Source: JBBQVS01 sp964250805 (GTDB lineage Bacteria; Chloroflexota; Ktedonobacteria; Ktedonobacterales; Ktedonobacteraceae). From it: 64,000 nucleotides of DNA. Below the pieces are notes generated by a model. The model had not been told where the DNA came from, did not search any database, and worked only from the letters and a program-made list of their open reading frames with translations. A program made the translations under genes and the position numbers. Location of the stretch: NCBI GenBank assembly GCA_964250805.1, contig CAXUHG010000010.1, positions 1 to 64,000 of the forward strand. The letters are read 5' to 3'. Shown in pieces: positions 44,350-51,190 of this stretch; position 1 is the stretch's first letter; every line of letters begins with the position of its first letter.

Positions 44350-45623
44350 GATATTGCGGTACGTGTGAGCGCGAATTGCTCGAACATAGCCTCCCACACC
44401 TCTTGATTTTCCAGGCGTTCGCGTGGGTCCACGACGCGTGCGTTAATAGTGGCAAACAGCGTGCGCAACATACGCTGTAGTACAGAAGATGCCTCATCGT
44501 AAAAGTCAGTGGCATCTTGCATGCGGTCATTGAGAACGGCATCACAGAGCCGAGTAAAATCATCAACGTCGATGTTGTTTTGCTCAACCCGAAACTCATA
44601 AGTTCCCATGTACATCAGATTCTCGTTCATAAGCAAGCGTTTGAGCATGTCGGGGTCTAGTTCGGTTTTGTTGACACGGTAGGCGTCAATCAATGCATCC
44701 ATCGTCCAGTTTACAAAGCGTACTAGCGTCGGCAATTGTTCGGTAGGCGTATGCTGTTTATCCCATTCCTGCTCCATACGACTGATAAGATCAAGCAACT
44801 GAAAATTCTCCAGGCGCAGCTTCTCGGCTGGTTCGGGTAGACGAACCTTGCGGTTACTACCAGTATTGCCGTAGAACGCCATGTCTTGCCCGATAACGTT
44901 GACGAGTCTTTGCTGTACAAGTTGTGTAAGCTCGTGTGCAACGTCCAGTTCGGGGCGACGCACGGCACTAGCAATGCGGCGAACACGGCGTTGCGTGTTG
45001 ATGTGCATCAGCAGTTCGAGGGTGCTACGGTGAAGATTTAGAGGCTGTACAATCGAGGGGGCGAGTTGCAGGACGGTTCGCATACCGAGTGGCAAGGCAG
45101 CACCCATCGTGTCCCATTCGTCTGTGTAGCGGACCATCTCCATCGTTGCACGCATCACCTCGATATCAAGTGGTGCATCGTTATAGGGCAGCAATTTCTG
45201 TATATCAGGGCTGGCAATAAACTCATAGCTGCCCTGTTGCCACATCGCTAGCTCGCGTGCCGTCCACAGTGCTTTTGTACGCAATGCCTCACGTAGCTGT
45301 TTGTCACTGATAACGCGCATCGCCACGAGCCGCTCACCAATGCGCTTGCCCACGATATCCGATTGTTGCTGTGTCGAGGCGGCCTCAATTTGAGGATGAG
45401 TTGCCATGCCCAACTGTTGTAGGACATCGCCCAGCATTAACGCGCCAGGATCGAACTCGGAGCAGTTCGCCACCTTGCCCTCGCTACAATAGATAATGCC
45501 CGTGCGCCCACTCTCTTGCCGCAATTGGATGGCACCCGTCATACCGCCTAATTCCACTACCTGTAACACCTCGACCAGCCCGAATTCTGAAAGCGAACCC
45601 GACAAAACGGTAGAAGCGTTCAT
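44346..45623 (-). CDS. DUF4388 (PATAN-like) signalling protein
   Basis: A 425-residue cytosolic protein. Residues 5-110 form the DUF4388 domain (LSGSLSEFGLVEVLQVVELGGMTGAIQLRQ, GIIYCSEGKVANC), often found with two-component and gliding or polarity systems. Residues 60-130 contain a GspE/MshEN-like helical segment (LQQLGMATHPQIEAA…GKRIGERLVAMRVI). The C-terminal 250 residues are helical, with no recognised domain. It has no receiver or kinase of its own. ATG 45623 is the start, with TGGAGGGTG just upstream. It is monocistronic and faces the SDR operon divergently. Confidence 0.8.
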   Translation of the reverse strand: MNASTVLSGSLSEFGLVEVLQVVELGGMTGAIQLRQESGRTGIIYCSEGKVANCSEFDPGALMLGDVLQQLGMATHPQIEAASTQQQSDIVGKRIGERLVAMRVISDKQLREALRTKALWTARELAMWQQGSYEFIASPDIQKLLPYNDAPLDIEVMRATMEMVRYTDEWDTMGAALPLGMRTVLQLAPSIVQPLNLHRSTLELLMHINTQRRVRRIASAVRRPELDVAHELTQLVQQRLVNVIGQDMAFYGNTGSNRKVRLPEPAEKLRLENFQLLDLISRMEQEWDKQHTPTEQLPTLVRFVNWTMDALIDAYRVNKTELDPDMLKRLLMNENLMYMGTYEFRVEQNNIDVDDFTRLCDAVLNDRMQDATDFYDEASSVLQRMLRTLFATINARVVDPRERLENQEVWEAMFEQFALTRTAIS

Positions 45624-45801
45624 GCACCCTCCAGGAAAATTTGTAAATCAATAATACTCACGATCCTACCCTGACTATTTTTCGTACACATGTGGATGAA
45701 CAAAGGCGAGAATATATTTCTGTTCGTAGTAATATCAGTTATATTGCAGTGTGTATTATAGCAGAGGAAAAGGGTGTTCAGCAACTCAGAGCTTCAAAAA
45801 A

Positions 45802-45860
45802 CTAGGATGAATGAACAGTTGAGGTGGCATCATGTCACCTCAACTGTTCATTCATCCTAG
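45802..45860. repeat. 25-bp inverted repeat upstream of the SDR-PTPS-GT operon promoter
   Basis: Arms 45802-45826 and 45836-45860 flank a 9-nt loop. Unlike the others it is in a divergent region with no gene ending nearby. Its right arm covers the expected -35 region of the promoter whose TATAAT is at 45874-45879, so it may be an insulator or an operator. Confidence 0.6.
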
Positions 45861-45879
45861 CGGGGAAGAGTGTTATAAT
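45851..45879 (+). promoter_or_regulatory. Candidate promoter of the SDR-PTPS-GT operon
   Basis: TATAAT at 45874-45879 has a weak -35 (TTCATC, 45851-45856) at 17 nt. It lies 30 nt before the SDR start; GAGGAG follows at 45892-45897. Confidence 0.45.
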
Positions 45880-45908
45880 AGGAAATACAACGAGGAGAAG
45901 CAATACAT

Positions 45909-46625
45909 ATGAGCATACAAAATCGTGTCGCTATCATCACGGGCGCGGGACGCGGCGTTGGTCGCGCAACCGCGCTACTTTTCGCGCATGCAGGGGCGAG
46001 AGTTGCACTTATGAGCCGCACGGCTGGACAACTTGATGAGGTGGTCGGGGAGATTACTGCAAGTGGGGGGAAGGCTGTTGCGCTTGCGGGCGATGTGGCG
46101 CGTGAAGAGGATGTGCTGGCACTATTTGAGCTAGTGCGAACGCGCTATGGGCGTGTCGATATCCTGGTGAATTGTGCTGGCATCGTTGCAGTGAAGCCGT
46201 TTGCCGAGATGAATACGGCGACGTGGGACGAGGTGATTGCGGTCAATCTTCGTGGCACCTTTCTGTGCTGCCGTGAGGCGTTTCGTAGCATGATTGAGCA
46301 GAAGCAGGGTGGCGTCATTCTCACAATCTCATCGCTTTCCGGTGTAAAAGGCGTTGAAAAGTTCCCCGGCTTGAGCGCATACAACGTCTCTAAAGCAGGC
46401 ATTGCGAGCCTAACAGAGATTCTTGCGGTTGAAGGCAAGCCGCACAATATCCGTGTGAGCGCGGTTAGCCCTGGTGCCATTGATACCGAGATGTTACGGC
46501 AAGCGAATCCAAGTCTCAAAGCAGGAATGACGCCCGACGAGCTAGCGGAAATATTGCTCTTTCTCGCCGACGACTCTGGCAGAATGTTCAGTGGCAGCAA
46601 TATCGAATTATTCACGAACGCATAA
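45909..46625 (+). CDS. Short-chain dehydrogenase/reductase, possibly a pteridine reductase
   Basis: A classical SDR of 238 residues with the cofactor motif TGAGRGVG at 12-19, NCAG near 88, catalytic S in ISSLSG, and YNVSK (Y-x3-K) near 158. R after the second strand (LMSRTAGQ) suggests NADP(H). By sequence alone it is a generic FabG-like reductase. The gene is followed 22 nt later by a pteridine synthase and then by a glycosyltransferase with 3-nt spacing. A sepiapterin- or pteridine-reductase role is therefore a reasonable inference. The start is ATG 45909. Confidence 0.85.
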   Translation: MSIQNRVAIITGAGRGVGRATALLFAHAGARVALMSRTAGQLDEVVGEITASGGKAVALAGDVAREEDVLALFELVRTRYGRVDILVNCAGIVAVKPFAEMNTATWDEVIAVNLRGTFLCCREAFRSMIEQKQGGVILTISSLSGVKGVEKFPGLSAYNVSKAGIASLTEILAVEGKPHNIRVSAVSPGAIDTEMLRQANPSLKAGMTPDELAEILLFLADDSGRMFSGSNIELFTNA

Positions 46626-46647
46626 TGATTCCAATACAGGAAAAATC

Positions 46648-47058
46648 ATGGTTTATCTAACACGACGCACAACCTTTAGTGCCTCGCACCGACTCTGGAG
46701 CAACGAACTTTCGGAAGCCGAAAACTATGCCATTTACGATAAATGCGCGAACCCTAATGGACATGGACACAATTATGTGCTTGAGGTCACGGTCAAGGGC
46801 AACGTAGACTCGCGTACTGGCATGGTTCTCAACCTGACCGAGATGAAACGTATCACGAATGAGCAGGTCATTAACTGGGTCGATCACAAGCACCTCAACT
46901 ATGACGTGCCCTGGCTTGAGGGCGTCATTCCAACCGCCGAGATGCTGGCGATCAAGTTCTGGGAGCGACTCGCACAAGGTTTTCCCGAAGGCTTGCTCTA
47001 CGAGGTGACGCTACACGAGACCGAGAACAATATCGCCGTGTATAGAGGCGAGGCGTAG
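46648..47058 (+). CDS. 6-pyruvoyltetrahydropterin synthase family enzyme (PTPS-type)
   Basis: A 136-residue zinc enzyme acting on 7,8-dihydroneopterin triphosphate. Zinc ligands are H14 (SASHRLW), H39 and H41 in HGH. The catalytic Cys C33 lies in CANPNGHGHNY, a C-x5-H-G-H spacing as in animal PTPS. QueD enzymes usually have C-x3-HGH. This points to 6-pyruvoyltetrahydropterin formation more than to the queuosine precursor. DHKHLN and HETENN (catalytic Glu) close the active site. It is cotranscribed with the SDR and GT4 genes. The start is ATG 46648. Confidence 0.88.
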   Translation: MVYLTRRTTFSASHRLWSNELSEAENYAIYDKCANPNGHGHNYVLEVTVKGNVDSRTGMVLNLTEMKRITNEQVINWVDHKHLNYDVPWLEGVIPTAEMLAIKFWERLAQGFPEGLLYEVTLHETENNIAVYRGEA

Positions 47059-47061
47059 ACT

Positions 47062-48159
47062 GTGCGAATCGCCCTTGTCGCGCCACTCGTGACGCCCATT
47101 GCACAACCCTACCCTGGTGGCGCACAGGCTATGCTCGCCGATCTTGCACGGGGACTACAGCAGCGCGGACATTCCGTTACGCTGTTCGCACGCGCTGGCT
47201 CGTTTGTTCCAGGCATAACTATCGAGCAGATTGCTGTACCCGAAAGCGTGCGACCGGCAAGCTTCTCAGAGCCAACACAGGAGCGACCCACCGATACAGG
47301 CTTCTTCGCGCAAGGCAACATTTTTCTTGACCTCTTCCTACGCCTACGCCAACGCTCCTCCGAGTTCGACCTTCTTCATGCACACGCATTCGACTGGCCC
47401 GCCTACACTTGTAGCGCATTAGTTCAGAGCATACCAGTTCTGCACACCATTCACCTACCAGCCGTCTCGCCAGAAATCAACGAAGCACTACGCGTTCTGC
47501 ATCAACAAGGGCATCCCTTGACGCTACTCACCGTCTCGCATGCCTGTGCTGCAACCTATGCCTCCTACACGCCGTTCGACTCAATCATCTACAACGGCCT
47601 CGACCTCGACGCCATCCCCTTCAATGAGCGAGTCGCACCCAATGCGCCGCTCCTCTTCGCAGGACGTATCACGCCCGAAAAAGGTGTCGAGGCTGCTATC
47701 GACATCGCACAACGGGCGCACCGTCATCTCCTAATAGCGGGGGGCATCTACGACTCTACATATTATCAAGATTGCATTCTACCCCTCTTACAAGACTCAG
47801 GAGACCGTATCACGGTACTGGGACAGTTAGAGCGTTCAGCCCTGTGGCAAGTGATGAGTTCCTCGCTTGGCCTCCTCTTCCCCATCGAATGGGACGAACC
47901 CTTCGGCCTAACACCCGTCGAGGCAATGGCAACGGGCACACCTGTCATAGCCTACCAGCGCGGTGCTGTCTCCGAAATTATCCGCCACAACGAAACAGGC
48001 TTCCTCGTCACACCTGGGAATCGCACAAGTGCGGCTACATATGTTGACAAGTTACACACGCTATCGCGCAAACAGTGTCGCACTCACATCGCAAACAACT
48101 TCTCGCTCACGAGGATGCTGGACGAATATGAGAGAGTGTATAGGGATGTACGGGATTGA
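47062..48159 (+). CDS. GT4-family glycosyltransferase
   Basis: A 365-residue retaining GT-B enzyme. The N terminus (IALVAPLVTPIAQPYPGGAQ…LARGLQQRGHSVTLFA) is the acceptor half. The donor half holds LFAGRITPEKGVE and EPFGLTPVEAMATGTPVIAYQRGAVSEII, with the E-x7-E pattern. It starts with GTG 47062, 3 nt after the PTPS gene, so translation is probably coupled. That position suggests it could glycosylate a pterin, as the alpha-glucosyltransferase for tetrahydrobiopterin does in cyanobacteria. A general envelope role is the alternative. Confidence 0.88.
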   Translation: MRIALVAPLVTPIAQPYPGGAQAMLADLARGLQQRGHSVTLFARAGSFVPGITIEQIAVPESVRPASFSEPTQERPTDTGFFAQGNIFLDLFLRLRQRSSEFDLLHAHAFDWPAYTCSALVQSIPVLHTIHLPAVSPEINEALRVLHQQGHPLTLLTVSHACAATYASYTPFDSIIYNGLDLDAIPFNERVAPNAPLLFAGRITPEKGVEAAIDIAQRAHRHLLIAGGIYDSTYYQDCILPLLQDSGDRITVLGQLERSALWQVMSSSLGLLFPIEWDEPFGLTPVEAMATGTPVIAYQRGAVSEIIRHNETGFLVTPGNRTSAATYVDKLHTLSRKQCRTHIANNFSLTRMLDEYERVYRDVRD

Positions 48160-48172
48160 AATGTAAACCCTC

Positions 48173-48415
48173 CTAATCCATCTTTCTCACCGCAGGATGC
48201 AGCAATCCCAGCGCAATCACGATAGCAGAGATTGCTCCACTCAGCACAAACACTACTGATGCTCCGAATCGGTCAGCCGTGATACCAGCCAATCCGTACC
48301 CAATTGGAAGTAGGCCGGAAGAGACCAGTATGTCAATGCTGACGACGCGCCCCAACAGGTCAGAAGGCACAAATTCTTGCAGCGTATTCATCCATGCCAG
48401 CCTTCCGTTATTATC
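48173..48415 (-). pseudogene. C-terminal remnant of an MFS transporter
   Basis: About 80 codons remain, reading (RLAW)MNTLQEFVPSDLLGRVVSID and then two hydrophobic segments. This is the end of an enterobactin-exporter-like MFS protein, where that W-M-x-T-L-Q-E-x-V-P motif lies between helices 10 and 11. Upstream the frame meets a TAA at about 48413 and no further transporter sequence is present, so the N-terminal 300 or more residues are gone. Confidence 0.8.
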
Positions 48416-48685
48416 TTCTTAGGTTAAGAAATTTAATATACCTGTAGTACTTTTACACGTCACCGTGCTTCGCCTCTATACAGCATGACACACTTTGATT
48501 AACATACCTGAGTAGAATATTTCTACATGCAAAGATATGAGCTAACGGTTCACTTTCATAGTGCGGGAAGATTGTTGAACCACTTCCATATCTTCTATCA
48601 TTCGCAACACTTTCATGCAAGGGAAACGAGCAAGGCAAGAAAGAAAAGCGTGAATGATAGTCTTTACAAGAAAGAGGTCAATTTT

Positions 48686-50434
48686 TTGAGAAAATATACC
48701 ATCCCAATTATTTGCACAATGGCATTCGTCGCTATCATTATTAGCAGTGTCATTGGTGTAACCGATTATTTGCACAATGCTTCTGCTCAACAAGCAAACA
48801 CGTCGTTCCGTCAGCATGATGTATGTGGAACAGCCTCGCCTGGTTTCGTCAGGTGTATGGCTATTAAAGTTGATACTCCTAATAAAGTGAGCGGTGGCCT
48901 GTATGCTAATTTTGCTGGTTCACCTAATGGATTGGCACCCGTCGATTTGCAGGCGGCTTATAAGCTTCCCTCAAGTACGGCAGGCAAGGGTCAGACAGTC
49001 GCAATCGTCGATGCTTATGATTATCCTAATGCGGAAAGCGATCTAGGCGTTTATCGCAAGCAGTATGGTCTTTCAGCCTGTACCGCCGCGAACGGGTGCT
49101 TCCGCAAAGTCAATCAAAATGGGGGTACGAACTATCCCCAGGCTAGCAGTGGCTGGTCAACAGAGATGGCTCTTGATATGGATATGGTGAGTGCTGCCTG
49201 TCCGAATTGTCACATACTTCTGGTAGAAGCTGATGATTCAAGTACCACAAATATGGGACTAGCGGTTGATGAAGCCGTTAAACTAGGTGCTAAAATTGTC
49301 AGCAATAGTTATGGTGGCGGCTCCTCGACTGGCTATGACACTCACTTCAGACACCCAGGCATCATTTTTACAGCCAGTAGTGGTGATAGTGGCTACGGCG
49401 CGCAAGCTCCTGCAGTCTACAACAGCGTGGTCGCTGTTGGTGGAACAAGCCTGCAGAAAGATAATAGTACACGAGGATGGAATGAGACTGCATGGTCAGG
49501 TACTGGCAGTGGCTGTAGCGTAAGAGAGCCAAAGCCCAGCTGGCAGAAAGATACAGGGTGTGCCAAACGAGCGGAGAACGATGTCTCAGCAGTAGCAGAT
49601 CCTCGCACCGGTGTCGCGGTCTATGTTGGTGGCTGGGGTGTCTATGGTGGAACTAGTGCATCTGCTCCCTTAATTGCTGGAGTATATGCGTTGGCAAACG
49701 GTACTCAGAATAGCAATGCTGCCTCCTCTCTCTATGCTCATCCGAAAAATCTCTATGATATCACTAGTGGCAGCAATGCGAGCAGTTGTAGCGCAAGTTA
49801 TCTATGCAACGCGGGACCAGGGTATGATGGACCAACGGGATTGGGCACTCCAAATGGAATCGCTGCCTTCTCGTCGTCAGGTGTCTCGACACCTCCTGGA
49901 CCTACGCCTACCCCTGGTGAGCCTACGCCTACCCCTGCACCCCCTGGCCTTACGCCTACTCCGACCGCCGCGCCTCAGCCTGGCAGTTTTGGTAGCACGA
50001 CAGGTATGACAACTGAAGAGAAACAGTTGTCTTTGAGCCTCTTTGCTCAAATTAATAAAGACCGCGCTGCTGTTGGTCGTCCAGCATATAAACTCGATGA
50101 AAATATCACGAGAGCGGCCTATAAACACACACTGAAACAACTTGATGCAGAGACAATTAGTCATCAGCTTCCCGGTGAACCCTATGTGTGCGTGCGGCTC
50201 CAAAACGAAGGTGCCACCTTTACGACCTGTTCTGAAAATGTGGGCATGGCTGGTGGAAGTTCTGGGTCTGACTGGGACCATGTGATGGTTGTGCATAACG
50301 CGATGATGGCAGAGCCAGCAAACGTAGGGCATCATGCAGCGATCATTAGTCCTGTATATCATTGGATTGGCATTTCAGTTCTTGTCGATAAGAGCCAGAA
50401 TGCGATTTATCTTACCGAGGATTTCATGGATTGA
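48686..50434 (+). CDS. Secreted sedolisin-type protease fused to a CAP domain
   Basis: A 582-residue protein. It has a signal-anchor or signal peptide (about 5-35) and a catalytic S53-like domain (about 85-400) with E160 and D164 in STEMALDMD, D234 in SSGDSG and S324 in GGTSASAP. It lacks the long pro-kumamolisin domain of its relative at 20116. A Pro/Thr linker (about 410-440) leads to a CAP/SCP domain (about 445-582; LFAQINKDRAAVGRP, SENVGMAGG, HHAAIISP). CAP domains bind lipids or sterols, or act in proteolysis-linked processing. I chose TTG 48686 (AGAGG 8 nt upstream); GTG 48650 is possible. Confidence 0.8.
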   Translation: MRKYTIPIICTMAFVAIIISSVIGVTDYLHNASAQQANTSFRQHDVCGTASPGFVRCMAIKVDTPNKVSGGLYANFAGSPNGLAPVDLQAAYKLPSSTAGKGQTVAIVDAYDYPNAESDLGVYRKQYGLSACTAANGCFRKVNQNGGTNYPQASSGWSTEMALDMDMVSAACPNCHILLVEADDSSTTNMGLAVDEAVKLGAKIVSNSYGGGSSTGYDTHFRHPGIIFTASSGDSGYGAQAPAVYNSVVAVGGTSLQKDNSTRGWNETAWSGTGSGCSVREPKPSWQKDTGCAKRAENDVSAVADPRTGVAVYVGGWGVYGGTSASAPLIAGVYALANGTQNSNAASSLYAHPKNLYDITSGSNASSCSASYLCNAGPGYDGPTGLGTPNGIAAFSSSGVSTPPGPTPTPGEPTPTPAPPGLTPTPTAAPQPGSFGSTTGMTTEEKQLSLSLFAQINKDRAAVGRPAYKLDENITRAAYKHTLKQLDAETISHQLPGEPYVCVRLQNEGATFTTCSENVGMAGGSSGSDWDHVMVVHNAMMAEPANVGHHAAIISPVYHWIGISVLVDKSQNAIYLTEDFMD

Positions 50435-50552
50435 GGCTTCTTTCCCTCCTGACATGCTGCCCACTGGTAAAAGGAAAGTAGCAAGACAATATCGCTAGCA
50501 ATGAAGCGTTCCAGTGGCTGACAGAAAACTCCTGAGACGTAACTCATTGCCT

Positions 50553-50588
50553 TGTCATGGTTCTGCTTTGCAAAGCAGGACCATGACA
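50553..50588 (+). terminator. 18-bp palindrome after the sedolisin-CAP gene
   Basis: 50553-50570 and 50571-50588 are reverse complements except for one position. That position is a U·G pair in plus-strand RNA, favouring the plus transcript. It lies about 120 nt after the stop. Confidence 0.6.
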
Positions 50589-50779
50589 TTGTATTTAGTC
50601 CCATTAAATTTGCTGAATCGCACCCTTCCGTGCTATACTTTTCCTAGAACGTTTTTTTGTTATCCCCACACTTACAAAAGCGTGTGAAGCGGGAAGGCTC
50701 ATAAGAATCTTCCCCATATGTATCATTGACGATGCATTTAGTAACAAGAGCTATAAGTGCTGGGCTAAGGAGGTAAAGG

Positions 50780-51127
50780 ACATGGACGCTGGCCCTAGTC
50801 ATAGTAGGTGCTGTGTGTCTCAGCTTGTACGCGTGGACACAAATATGTGCCTACTGCGGGATTGTTCTACTCCTCATCGAAACAGGCTCTCCTGTCTGAT
50901 TAGCCCCTCGGTCTGATCGCACCGCCTTACTCGATGAGTATCCATCTCTCCCCCTGAGTGTGGAAGATGTCGAGTAAGAACTCCCACCTGCCAGTGTTTT
51001 CTTCCAAGTTGTCTGTATGGGCCAACGCTTCGTTGTGCCCTTAACAGCATTTGATTTCAAACGAAGACCATACATCACCTTTCTGTATTCCTTGCCGTCT
51101 TTGGTGGCGAAGAATCCAAAAAGATGA
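50780..51127 (+). pseudogene. Possible decayed small membrane-protein gene with two in-frame stops
   Basis: One frame is protein-like throughout. It has a strongly hydrophobic stretch (TWTLALVIVGAVCLSLYAW…), a TGA at 50897, then SDRTALLDEYPSLPLSVEDVE, a TAA at 50975, then FFQVVCMGQRFVVPLTAFDF and KRRPYITFLYSLPSLVAKN, ending TGA 51125-51127. There is no ATG at its head. I recognise no family. It could equally be chance; the even amino-acid make-up on both sides of each stop is the only evidence. Confidence 0.35.
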
Positions 51128-51190
51128 TGTACGCATGTGTTTTCGTATGTCTATTGGCATAACTCAATCTCAAGAGAAGGTGGTGAGAGT

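Noticed and set aside
50851..51078. 75-residue ORF on the minus strand
   Set aside because: Ser/Thr/Arg-rich composition typical of an antisense frame; no ribosome site. The plus-strand frame there looks more protein-like, though broken.
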